This document shows, piece after piece, positions 1-6,471 of a stretch of 11,869 nt of DNA. Below the pieces are notes generated by a model. That model searched no databases. It had not been told where the DNA came from and saw only the letters and a list, made by a program, of their open reading frames with translations. Source of the DNA: an uncultured Clostridia bacterium. GTDB lineage: Bacteria; Bacillota; Clostridia; TANB77; CAG-508. Location of the stretch: the NCBI GenBank assembly GCA_949448405.1, contig CASTFX010000025.1, forward strand, positions 1-11,869, in the 5' to 3' direction. Both the position numbers and the translations under genes were made by a program. Position 1 is the first letter of the stretch; every line of letters starts with the position of its first letter.

Positions 1-1188
1 TGGGTAAGAGTGCATATGTCTTGCTGACTTGAATAATTTATTATTTTCTTTTAAGTAATTTACTATATTTTCATCACATTTTTTAACAAATTTTCCAGCC
101 CATGGAGTAACTTCTTGTACAAACTTTCCTTCTTTGTCTACTAAGTTTACAAATGTGATTCCATTTTGCTTAGCAACTAAACTATCATCTTCACCATATG
201 CTGGTGCTATATGTACAATTCCCGTTCCTTCTTCTAAGCTTACATAGTCTCCATGTATTACTACAAATGCTTTTCCGTCTACTTTTGCAAATGGTAATAA
301 TTGTTTATATTTCATTCCTAGGAGTTCTTCACCTTTAAATTCTTTTATTATTTCATAATTTTCTCCTAAGATAGATTCACAAAGGTCTTTAGCTAAAATA
401 TATGTTTCTCCTGGTTTTATATTGTCGTTATCTGTTTCTAGTACCTTTGCTTCTACATAAGTATATGCTTTATTTACACATAAAGCTAAGTTTGATGGTA
501 AAGTCCAAGGTGTTGTTGTCCATGCAAGTATATATGTATTTGCTCTATCTTCTACTTCAAATTTTGCAATACATGTTAAATCACTTACATCTTTATATCC
601 TTGTGCAACTTCATGTGAAGACAATGCTGTTCCACATCTAGGACAATATGGCATTACTTTGTGCCCTTCATATAGTAGATTCTTATTCCACATTTGTTTT
701 AGTGCCCACCATACTGATTCAATATAGTTGTTATGATAAGTAACATATGGATTATCCATGTCTACCCAGTATCCTATTTGATTTGTCATATCTTCCCATA
801 AAGACACATAGTTAAATACGCTTTGCTTACAGTCTTTTATAAATTTTTCTATTCCGTATTCTTCAATTTGTGCCTTTCCTGATATTCCAAGTTTTTTCTC
901 TATCTCAAGTTCTACTGGAAGTCCATGTGTGTCCCAACCAGCTTTTCTTATAACTTGATATCCTTTCATTACTTTATATCTAGGAATAATGTCTTTCATT
1001 ACTCTTGTTAGAATATGACCTACATGTGGTTTTCCATTGGCTGTTGGTGGTCCATCATAGAATGTAAAGTATCTTTCACCTTTATTCATATCAAAGTTCT
1101 TTTTGATTATGCCATTTTCTTTCCAAAAATTTCTTATTTCTATTTCTTTGCCTGCAAATCCATTTGGTAATTCTACTTTTTTGTACAT
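1..1188 (-). CDS. ileS: Isoleucyl-tRNA synthetase, N-terminal 396 residues (3' end beyond window)
   Basis: Class I aminoacyl-tRNA synthetase that charges tRNA-Ile in the cytoplasm. The frame is open to the window edge, so the KMSKS loop, anticodon-binding domain and stop are not seen. Visible residues: HIGH-type motif HVGH (55-58) in PTANGKPHVGH, the WDTHGLP segment (85-91), a CPRCG knuckle (182-186), the editing-domain TTTPWTLPSN (224-233) and GTGIVHIAPAYGEDD (321-335). The last residues, HMHSYP, run into the usual HSYPHCWR motif. WDTHGLP and the editing motif look like the eukaryote-like (type 2) IleRS common in Clostridia, a class often linked to mupirocin tolerance; that link is inference. 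The start is ATG at 1186-1188, and its AGGAGA site overlaps the clpX stop codon, so translation is probably coupled to clpX. No separate promoter or T-box leader is visible. Confidence 0.96.
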   Translation of the reverse strand, partial: MYKKVELPNGFAGKEIEIRNFWKENGIIKKNFDMNKGERYFTFYDGPPTANGKPHVGHILTRVMKDIIPRYKVMKGYQVIRKAGWDTHGLPVELEIEKKLGISGKAQIEEYGIEKFIKDCKQSVFNYVSLWEDMTNQIGYWVDMDNPYVTYHNNYIESVWWALKQMWNKNLLYEGHKVMPYCPRCGTALSSHEVAQGYKDVSDLTCIAKFEVEDRANTYILAWTTTPWTLPSNLALCVNKAYTYVEAKVLETDNDNIKPGETYILAKDLCESILGENYEIIKEFKGEELLGMKYKQLLPFAKVDGKAFVVIHGDYVSLEEGTGIVHIAPAYGEDDSLVAKQNGITFVNLVDKEGKFVQEVTPWAGKFVKKCDENIVNYLKENNKLFKSARHMHSYP

Positions 1189-1203
1189 ATATAAACATCT
1201 CCT

Positions 1204-2514
1204 TTAGGCAGTTTCTTTTTCTTTTTTATTAGTTATTGCCTTCTTTTTTATATGCTTTTTCTCTTTTCTATTTTCATTTATTATTAAGTCTGGTTCTTTA
1301 TTATCCATTACTGTTTCTCTTGTAATAATACATTTTTCAATCTTTGGATTTGAAGGTATGTCAAACATAATATCACGCATAATTTCTTCGATTATTGAGC
1401 GTAGCCCTCTTGCTCCTGTATTTCTTTCAAGTGCTTTTTCTACTATTGCAGAAATTGCTTCATCTGAAAATTCAAGTTCAACGCCATCAAATTCTAATAA
1501 TTTCTTGTACTGTTTTACAAGTGCATTTTTAGGTTCTGTTACGATTTTAATTAGTGCTTCTTTATCAAGTTCTCTTAGAGTTGTAACTATTGGAAGTCTT
1601 CCTACAAATTCTGGAATTAATCCAAATTTTAGTAAATCTTGTGGTAATAGTTCTTCATATATTTTGTATTTATCTACTTCTTTTTTGCTTTCTATCTTAG
1701 CTGAAAATCCTATTGCTTTTTTCCCAACTCTTTCATTTATAATGTTGTCTAGTCCTTCAAAAGCTCCTCCACATATAAATAGAATATTTGAAGTATTTAT
1801 TTGTAATAGCTCTTGATGCGGATGTTTTCTTCCTCCTTGTGGTGGTACTGATGCAACAGTTCCTTCAATTATTTTAAGTAATGCTTGTTGTACTCCTTCT
1901 CCGCTTACATCTCTTGTAATTGAAGGGTTTTCAGATTTTCTAGTTATTTTATCTATTTCATCTATATATACAATTCCTCTTTCTGCTGCTTCTATGTTAT
2001 AGTCTGCTGATTGTATTAATCTTAATAGGATATTTTCAACATCTTCTCCAACATATCCAGCTTCTGTGAGTGTTGTTGCATCTGCTATTGAAAATGGCAC
2101 TTTTAGAATTTTAGCAAGTGTTTGCGCAAGTAGTGTTTTACCACAGCCTGTTGGTCCTAAAAGTAGTACATTGCTTTTTTGTATTTCTACATCGTTTGCT
2201 TCTTCTTCATTATTTATTCTTTTATAATGATTATATACAGCTACTGATAAGGTTTTCTTTGCTTCTTCTTGGCCTATTACATATTCATCTAATATTTTTT
2301 TAATTTGGGCTGGGTTTGGTAGCTCTTCATCTTCTCCTAAAGTATATTGTATATCTTCATCAAGTGTATCGTCTTCCTCTACTATATTTTTGCAGATTCC
2401 TATACATTCATCACATATATATACTCCTGGTCCTGCAACTATCTTCTTTACATTTTCTTGTGTTTTACCACAAAAAGAACATTTTACATTTTTATCATTG
2501 TTGTTTTTAGGCAT
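1204..2514 (-). CDS. clpX: ATP-dependent Clp protease ATP-binding subunit ClpX
   Basis: AAA+ unfoldase that threads tagged proteins into the ClpP chamber. The 436 aa fit the family (E. coli 424). Order of motifs: zinc-binding domain with Cys12, Cys15, Cys34 and Cys37; Walker A GPTGCGKT (120-127); pore loop GYVG (153-156); Walker B IVYIDEID (181-188); RKH loop (229-231); ClpP-docking IGF loop (268-270); arginine finger in PEFVGR (306); sensor 2 GARGLR (367-372). The C-terminal 25 residues are a lysine-rich tail. It lies 77 nt after clpP and 15 nt before ileS. GGAGG at 2526-2530 is 11 nt from the chosen ATG, a little far. A closer ATG at 2519-2521 gives only a 4-codon frame (see findings). A 16-bp hairpin in the clpP-clpX gap may set clpX level. 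Confidence 0.98.
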   Translation of the reverse strand: MPKNNNDKNVKCSFCGKTQENVKKIVAGPGVYICDECIGICKNIVEEDDTLDEDIQYTLGEDEELPNPAQIKKILDEYVIGQEEAKKTLSVAVYNHYKRINNEEEANDVEIQKSNVLLLGPTGCGKTLLAQTLAKILKVPFSIADATTLTEAGYVGEDVENILLRLIQSADYNIEAAERGIVYIDEIDKITRKSENPSITRDVSGEGVQQALLKIIEGTVASVPPQGGRKHPHQELLQINTSNILFICGGAFEGLDNIINERVGKKAIGFSAKIESKKEVDKYKIYEELLPQDLLKFGLIPEFVGRLPIVTTLRELDKEALIKIVTEPKNALVKQYKKLLEFDGVELEFSDEAISAIVEKALERNTGARGLRSIIEEIMRDIMFDIPSNPKIEKCIITRETVMDNKEPDLIINENRKEKKHIKKKAITNKKEKETA

Positions 2515-2544
2515 TACTCATATTTCCTCCATTTTAAATTATGA

Positions 2545-2578
2545 AAATTAGATATTAGAAAGTTCTAATATCTAATTT
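2545..2578 (-). terminator. Perfect 16-bp hairpin between clpP and clpX
   Basis: Positions 2545-2560 and 2563-2578 are perfect inverted repeats (core TTAGATATTAGAA) separated by two bases. On the transcribed minus strand the right arm ends in four T, then CATAATTT. The stem is all A/T-rich and the T-tract short, so it may be a leaky terminator, an attenuator or an RNA processing/stability hairpin rather than a full stop. clpX and ileS lie beyond it with no other obvious promoter, so readthrough is expected. Confidence 0.6.
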
Positions 2579-2591
2579 ATTTTTACTTATC

Positions 2592-3191
2592 CTAAGGTCT
2601 TTTATCTAATATTCCGTCTATAAGTCCATATTCTAATGCTTCTTTTGCTGTCATATAATTGTCTCTTTCTGTATCTCTATTGATTACTTCTAATGGTTGA
2701 CCTGTTCTCTCGCTTAATATCTTGTTTAATTTTTCGCGAGTTCTAACCATATGGTCTGCATGTATTTTTATTTCTGTAGTTTGACCTGAAAGTCCTCCAG
2801 ATATTAATGGTTGATGTATTAATATTTCTGAATTTGGAGTTGCAAATCTTTTTCCTTTTGTTCCTGATGCTAAAAGTACAGCTCCCATACTTGCTGCCAT
2901 TCCTACGCATATAGTAGAAACTGGGCATTTTATATAATTTATTGTGTCAAATATTGCCATTCCATCTGTTATAGACCCTCCTGGACTATTTATATAAAGT
3001 GATATTTCTTTATCTGGGTCTTCTGATTCTAGGAATAAAAGTTGTGCTACAACAAGTCCTGCTGATGTACTGTCTACTTGCTCTCCTAAAAATATTATTC
3101 TATCTTTTAATAATCTTGAGAATATGTCATATGACCTTTCTCCTTTATTTGTTTGCTCTACAACATAAGGTACTAAACTATTTTCTAACAT
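2592..3191 (-). CDS. clpP: ATP-dependent Clp protease proteolytic subunit ClpP
   Basis: Serine protease that forms the double-heptamer degradation chamber and pairs with ClpX (next gene) and other Clp ATPases. The 199 aa match the family (B. subtilis 197). The catalytic triad is Ser101 in GMAASMGA, His126 in LIHQP and Asp177 at the end of RDTERD; spacing matches the Bacillus/Staphylococcus enzyme once a two-residue insertion after the histidine is counted. The oxyanion segment INSPGGS (68-73) is present. Start ATG at 3189-3191 has GGAGG at 3197-3201, five bases away. Stop is TAG. It follows tig by 135 nt and precedes clpX, the classic tig-clpP-clpX order. Confidence 0.98.
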   Translation of the reverse strand: MLENSLVPYVVEQTNKGERSYDIFSRLLKDRIIFLGEQVDSTSAGLVVAQLLFLESEDPDKEISLYINSPGGSITDGMAIFDTINYIKCPVSTICVGMAASMGAVLLASGTKGKRFATPNSEILIHQPLISGGLSGQTTEIKIHADHMVRTREKLNKILSERTGQPLEVINRDTERDNYMTAKEALEYGLIDGILDKRP

Positions 3192-3218
3192 ATTTTCCTC
3201 CGTTCAAATTTATTTTAA

Positions 3219-3338
3219 TTTGTAAAATAAACAAGTAATGCTAGGCGTGTGAGTTCAAATATCGATGAGACATGCTTGTGCATGTTGATTCGATTTCGAA
3301 CGAGCAACAACGAAGCAGAACGCCGTTTATTTTGCAAA
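3219..3338. repeat. GC-richer imperfect palindrome between clpP and tig
   Basis: A block of about 120 nt, clearly less AT-rich than its flanks. The ends are 14-base inverted repeats with one mismatch (TTTGTAAAATAAAC at 3219-3232 and its complement at 3325-3338). The centre is ACATGC-TTGT-GCATGT (3270-3285). Between them the arms match partly (TGCT, GTTC..AAAT, ATCGA). The right end overlaps the last codons and stop of tig. It has no ORF and no T-tract. It looks like a small mobile palindromic element (MITE- or REP-like) or a structured intercistronic RNA; no second copy is visible here. Confidence 0.5.
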
Positions 3339-4613
3339 TTTTGCGTTAGTAACAATTAAATCAATAGCCGCTTCTTGTGTTAGTTGTTTCTTTATGTAAT
3401 CCATGAAGTATTCATTTTTTCTTAATTCTTCTTTGTCTTTTCCATAAGCTTTTGCCATTTCTTCAAGTTTTTCTTCTACTTTGTCGCTATCTGCTTCAAG
3501 CTTTTCATCTTTAACTATTTGTTCCAATACTAATCTTGTTTTAACAGCTTCTTTTGCTTGTTCTTCGCCTTCTTTTTTGAATTCTTCCATTGTTTTACCT
3601 TTCATTTGTAGGTACATTTCCATGTTCATTCCTTGATAGCTAAGTCTTGCTTCAACGTCTTTAACCATATTGTCTAACTCTGTTTCTATCATTCCTGATG
3701 GAATATCAATTTCTGTAGCTTTGCAAGCTTCTTTTATAGCTGCTTCTTCTGTTTCATATTTTGCTCTTGATTTGTTTTCTTCTTCTAGCTTTTCTTTTAT
3801 ACTATTCTTTAATTCTGCAAGTGTTTCAAATTCGCTTGTATCTTTTGCAAAATCGTCATTTATTTCTGGTAATTCTTTTCTTTTAATTTCATGTAATTTT
3901 ACTTTAAATACAGCGTCTTTTCCTTTTAAGTCTTCTGAGAAATAGTCCTCTGGGAATTTCACAGTTATATCTTTTTCTTCGTCTATTTTCATTCCTATAA
4001 TTTGTTCTTCGAATCCTGGTATGAAAGAACCGCTTCCTATTTCTAATTCGTGTCCTTCTGCTTTACCTCCTTCGAATTTTACACCATCAACAGATCCTTC
4101 GAAATCTATTACAGTTATATCTTTTTCTTCTACTGCTCTATCTTCTACTGGAACTATTCTTGCATTTTTTTCTGCCATATGTCCTATTTCATGGTCTATA
4201 TCTTCATCAGATACATTATACTCTACTTTTTTTAACTCTATACCTTTATATTTTCCAAGTTTTACTTCTGGCTTTGTTTGAACTATTGCTGTAAATTTTA
4301 GGTCTTGTCCTTTTCCTATTTGTGTTACATCTAAGTCTGGCTTGCTTACTGCTTCTATATTGTTTTCTTTTAATTCTTTTTCATATATTTCTGGAACTAT
4401 TTCATTAAATGCGTCCTCATAAAAAATTTCATCTCCGTAGTATTTTTCAACTATAGCCATTGGTGCTTTTCCTTTTCTGAATCCTGGTATATTAAAATAT
4501 TTTGCACTTTTGTCATATACTTTTTTTATTGCTTCATCAAATCTTGCTGCCTCCACTTCAAAGCTAAGTTTTAGTTCATTTGCATTTCCTGTTTTTTCAA
4601 TTTTAATACTCAT
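3327..4613 (-). CDS. tig: Trigger factor, ribosome-bound chaperone
   Basis: Folds nascent chains at the ribosome exit tunnel and has peptidyl-prolyl isomerase activity. The 428 aa match the family. Domains: ribosome-binding domain about 1-115 with the signature GFRKGKAP (44-51); FKBP-like isomerase domain about 165-245 (from DITVIDFEG to VKLHEIKRKELP); long, charged, helical C-terminal chaperone domain 250-428. It is the first gene behind a consensus promoter (4655-4683), with an inferred leader of about 35 nt. The ribosome binding site is weak: the best match is GAGAGG, about 14 nt from the ATG. Its stop codon lies in the terminal repeat of the palindrome at 3219-3338. Clp protease genes follow, the usual Firmicutes arrangement. 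Confidence 0.98.
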   Translation of the reverse strand: MSIKIEKTGNANELKLSFEVEAARFDEAIKKVYDKSAKYFNIPGFRKGKAPMAIVEKYYGDEIFYEDAFNEIVPEIYEKELKENNIEAVSKPDLDVTQIGKGQDLKFTAIVQTKPEVKLGKYKGIELKKVEYNVSDEDIDHEIGHMAEKNARIVPVEDRAVEEKDITVIDFEGSVDGVKFEGGKAEGHELEIGSGSFIPGFEEQIIGMKIDEEKDITVKFPEDYFSEDLKGKDAVFKVKLHEIKRKELPEINDDFAKDTSEFETLAELKNSIKEKLEEENKSRAKYETEEAAIKEACKATEIDIPSGMIETELDNMVKDVEARLSYQGMNMEMYLQMKGKTMEEFKKEGEEQAKEAVKTRLVLEQIVKDEKLEADSDKVEEKLEEMAKAYGKDKEELRKNEYFMDYIKKQLTQEAAIDLIVTNAKFAK

Positions 4614-4654
4614 AATCTGTCTTCAATCCTCTCTATAATATCATTAATTACATT

Positions 4655-4683
4655 ATTATATCTAGTTTTTCTGTTTATGTCAA
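4655..4683 (-). promoter_or_regulatory. Consensus SigA promoter of the tig-clpP-clpX-ileS unit
   Basis: On the minus strand the -35 box is TTGACA (4678-4683) and the -10 box TATAAT (4655-4660), with exactly 17 bases between. Both hexamers are perfect. Transcription would begin near 4648, about 35 nt before the tig ATG. No CIRCE or CtsR-like operator was seen, so constitutive strong expression is inferred. Confidence 0.88.
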
Positions 4684-4741
4684 TAGGTAAAAGGCTATTT
4701 TCCGTAATTGTTTTTGTGATAGTTTCTTTCTTAAAATGAAA

Positions 4742-4776
4742 ATAAAAAAAGATAGTATCTTAAAATATACTACCTT
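4742..4776 (-). terminator. Intrinsic terminator of the remA-rpoZ-gmk unit
   Basis: On the minus strand a 10-bp stem (4767-4776 with 4749-4758, one G-U pair) closes an 8-base loop and is followed by a run of seven T, then ATTTT. It lies about 100 nt after the 102-aa ORF stop and 60 nt before the tig promoter, so it separates the two minus-strand transcription units. The rest of 4684-4879 shows no gene. Confidence 0.85.
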
Positions 4777-4879
4777 AAAAATAGTTCTAAAATATAATAA
4801 CTTTCAAACATTCTACTTATAACTATATTTATCTATTTTTAATTTATAGCTTTCTTTGCTAAAGGACAATGGTTTGTTT

Positions 4880-5188
4880 CTATATTTTTCTTATACAACC
4901 ATTAGTTATATAACCTAAGTTTATAGAAGCTTCGGGGCGCACCGCATAGCTATTGCTCCAAGTGTTGGTGTCAGAAGCATACAAATTGTTGGCGTTCACG
5001 TTACCGCCGTTCACATAGAACATCCTGAACCACGCATTGTTACTGTTTAACTCAACGCAGCGCGAAGCGCCTCCTTTACAACCTTGCCCTATATGTTTAT
5101 TATATATTAAGATAGCATTTTTAACAATATATGAATGTATAAAAATTAACACTATAAAAATAAGGACACAAAATAAAGTGCCCCCCAT
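4880..5188 (-). CDS. Short membrane-anchored ORF with Asn-rich, GC-rich lectin-like tail (possible chimera)
   Basis: A 102-aa ORF whose ATG directly abuts the gmk stop (TAAATG), with AAGGA just inside gmk as its ribosome site. Residues 3-22 form one hydrophobic segment followed by a positively charged stretch, so an N-terminal membrane anchor is likely. From about residue 34 the sequence changes: GGASRC, then an Asn-rich tract (VNGGNVNANN), SNSYAVRPEAS and INLGY. This resembles the ends of DUF6273/FISUMP-type or C-type-lectin-like surface proteins, including targets of diversity-generating retroelements; I cannot assign the family. The tail (about 4929-5092) is near 50% GC and uses GTG, GCC, CGC and CCC codons unlike neighbouring genes, so it looks transferred. 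It could also be a non-functional gene remnant. Confidence 0.45.
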   Translation of the reverse strand: MGGTLFCVLIFIVLIFIHSYIVKNAILIYNKHIGQGCKGGASRCVELNSNNAWFRMFYVNGGNVNANNLYASDTNTWSNSYAVRPEASINLGYITNGCIRKI

Positions 5189-5740
5189 TTATCCTTTTTC
5201 AATTATTTCCATTATCTGTTTTATAGTTTCTTCTTGATTTGTGTTGTTTATTACATAGTCATAATTTCCAATTTTTGATTCTTCAAATTCAAATCTGCTA
5301 AGTCTAAGTTCTATTTCCTTTTCATCTGGCTTGTCTACTCTGTTTTCTAATCTTTTTCTTAGTTCTTCTTTTGAAACTCTCAAAAATATTGTTACTACTT
5401 TCATATCTTCTTTTAAAATTTTAACCAAATTTTCTGTTCCATTTACATCAACATCTTTAATTACAGTTTTACCTGAATTTATCTTATCATTTAATATCTT
5501 TCTCGGAACCCCATAATAATGATTATGATGTATATCAAATTCGTAAAGTTCGTTATTTTCTATCATTTCTTTGAATTTTTCATTATCTACAAAAATATAT
5601 GTTTCATTTGGAATATCTCCTGGTCTCATTGGTCTATCTGTAATTGATGGAATTGATTCTACATTTTCCATTCTTTTAATTACTTCTCTTTTTATTGTAT
5701 CTTTCCCTGCTCCTGCAACTCCAGACAATATGACTAGCAT
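5189..5740 (-). CDS. gmk: Guanylate kinase-like nucleoside monophosphate kinase, diverged
   Basis: Probably phosphorylates GMP to GDP in purine nucleotide synthesis. 183 aa from the ATG at 5738-5740, which has GGAGGT four bases upstream; an in-frame GTG at 5750-5752 overlaps that site and is unlikely to be the start. Fold marks: P-loop GVAGAGKDT (7-15), SITDRPMRPG with the two GMP-phosphate arginines at 36 and 39, Tyr48, YYG (75-77), and DVDVNG (96-101), then the lid and RLSRFEFEE. Two guanine-contacting positions of known enzymes look changed: the Glu of the AEV motif aligns with Ile70, and the Thr/Ser after YYG is Val78. The genomic setting (remA, rpoZ) is the classic one for gmk, which supports the call, but substrate specificity may differ. 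It lies 20 nt after rpoZ. Confidence 0.8.
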   Translation of the reverse strand: MLVILSGVAGAGKDTIKREVIKRMENVESIPSITDRPMRPGDIPNETYIFVDNEKFKEMIENNELYEFDIHHNHYYGVPRKILNDKINSGKTVIKDVDVNGTENLVKILKEDMKVVTIFLRVSKEELRKRLENRVDKPDEKEIELRLSRFEFEESKIGNYDYVINNTNQEETIKQIMEIIEKG

Positions 5741-5760
5741 CTCTACCTCCACATTTTTGT

Positions 5761-5955
5761 TTATTTCTTTTCTACATATACCTTTCCTTCTGCAATCTCA
5801 TCTGCTGCAAGTGTAACAACTGAAGCTTCTTTTTTGTTTGTAAGTGATGTGTCTCCTTTTGCAAGTTGTCTAGCTCTTTTTGAAGTAGCTACAACTAATT
5901 CATATCTGTTATTTATTTTCTCAAGAAGTTCATTAACTGTTGGTTGTACCATCAT
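5761..5955 (-). CDS. rpoZ: DNA-directed RNA polymerase omega subunit
   Basis: Small subunit that helps assemble and stabilise RNA polymerase beta-prime. 64 aa, near the Firmicutes length. The conserved core NNRYELVVATSKRARQL (15-31) and the following LAADEI identify it. Two ATGs are in tandem; the first (5953-5955) has GGAGG at 5963-5967 seven bases away, embedded in the last codons of remA. The start lies two bases after the remA stop, so the genes are translationally coupled. The order remA-rpoZ-gmk is a swap of the more usual remA-gmk-rpoZ. Confidence 0.95.
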   Translation of the reverse strand: MMVQPTVNELLEKINNRYELVVATSKRARQLAKGDTSLTNKKEASVVTLAADEIAEGKVYVEKK

Positions 5956-5957
5956 AA

Positions 5958-6215
5958 TTATTCCTCCTCCTTTTCTGTTATATCTTTATTAGCTCTGCCT
6001 ACTACTGTATCTGGCTGAACAGCTGATAATACTATATGTCCTGTGTCCATTATAATTACTGCACGAGTTTTTCTGCCAGAAGTTGCGTCTATTAAAAGTG
6101 AATTGTCTCTTGCTTCTTGTATCATTCTTTTTATTGGTGCTGCTCCTGGTATTATTATAGATATTATTCTATTTGCAGATATAATATTTCCATATCCTAT
6201 ATTTATAAATTGCAT
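5958..6215 (-). CDS. remA: RemA / DUF370 family DNA-binding regulator
   Basis: In Bacillus, RemA is a ring-forming DNA-binding activator of biofilm matrix genes; in Clostridia the role is less known and the gene is a fixed neighbour of gmk and rpoZ. 85 aa with the family blocks INIGYGNIISANRIISI near the start, APIKRMIQEAR (26-36), LIDATSGRKTRAVIIMD and VLSAVQPDTV. The C-terminus is acidic (EKEEE), because those codons also carry the rpoZ ribosome binding site. ATG at 6213-6215 is preceded by GGAGA. It is first in its transcription unit, behind the promoter at 6250-6278, divergent from infC. Confidence 0.95.
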   Translation of the reverse strand: MQFINIGYGNIISANRIISIIIPGAAPIKRMIQEARDNSLLIDATSGRKTRAVIIMDTGHIVLSAVQPDTVVGRANKDITEKEEE

Positions 6216-6249
6216 ATATATTCTCCACTTTTTCTTTATGATAGTTCAT

Positions 6250-6278
6250 ATTTTACTACATTTTTTTGATTAAGTCTA
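6250..6278 (-). promoter_or_regulatory. Probable SigA promoter of remA-rpoZ-gmk
   Basis: Minus strand -10 TAAAAT (6250-6255), 17-base spacer, weak -35 TAGACT (6273-6278). Transcription would start near 6243, about 28 nt before the remA ATG. It is divergent from the infC promoter about 30 bp away, so the two may influence each other. Confidence 0.5.
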
Positions 6279-6307
6279 GTAAATTCATATATTTTTTCAA
6301 ATTTTTA

Positions 6308-6335
6308 TTGACTTTTCTAGAAAAAAGTGTATAAT
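6308..6335 (+). promoter_or_regulatory. SigA promoter of infC-rpmI-rplT
   Basis: -35 TTGACT (6308-6313), 16-base spacer, perfect -10 TATAAT (6330-6335). Transcription is expected near 6342, just at the start of the structured leader. Confidence 0.82.
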
Positions 6336-6341
6336 ATTATT

Positions 6342-6454
6342 TGTGTTTAAGAAGAAGTCATCCACTTCTCACCTTACCAAGTTAGGAAAAGGTTATTTAA
6401 TTTTAATATTAAATTTAGTGGATAGATTTGTGTTTTTAAACAAGTCTATTTTTT
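6342..6454 (+). ncRNA. L20-type leader / attenuator of the infC operon
   Basis: A structured 5' leader of about 130 nt precedes infC. Elements: hairpin AGAAGT/ACTTCT (6353-6358, 6364-6369); ACCTT/AAGGT (6371-6375, 6389-6393); an A/T hairpin ATTTAAT/ATTAAAT; and a long-range pair ATCCACT (6360-6366) with AGTGGAT (6417-6423). The last overlaps by one base an intrinsic terminator at 6423-6454, and ATCCACT also belongs to the first hairpin, so alternative folds are built in. In Firmicutes, ribosomal protein L20 represses infC-rpmI-rplT through such a leader; the position and the CATCCACTTCTCACCTTACC stretch fit that Rfam-type element. Mechanism is inferred from the family. Confidence 0.8.
6423..6454 (+). 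terminator. Attenuator terminator in the infC leader
   Basis: 9-bp stem TAGATTTGT (6423-6431) with ACAAGTCTA (6440-6448), one G-U pair, then six T (6449-6454). It lies 17 nt before infC, inside the leader, so it must be conditional. Confidence 0.85.
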
Positions 6455-6471
6455 ATATGAATGGAGGTTTT

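Noticed and set aside
402..641. 79-codon plus-strand frame rich in Leu and Tyr
   Set aside because: Antisense shadow of ileS; low-complexity and without a ribosome site.
1358..1816. 152-codon open frame on the plus strand
   Set aside because: It lies antisense inside clpX, is Ser-rich in the manner of a complement-strand shadow, and has no ribosome site.
4684..4879. Possible small gene between the tig promoter and the 102-aa ORF
   Set aside because: Only a terminator is supportable; no open frame with a ribosome site was found.
5741..5752. GTG at 5750-5752 as the gmk start
   Set aside because: The GGAGGT that serves the ATG at 5738-5740 overlaps it, and the P-loop spacing fits the shorter form.
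6343..6471. N-terminal extension of IF-3 from GTG 6343
   Set aside because: It would translate the leader hairpins and attenuator; the ATG at 6472 has a well-placed GGAGG and gives the normal IF-3 length.
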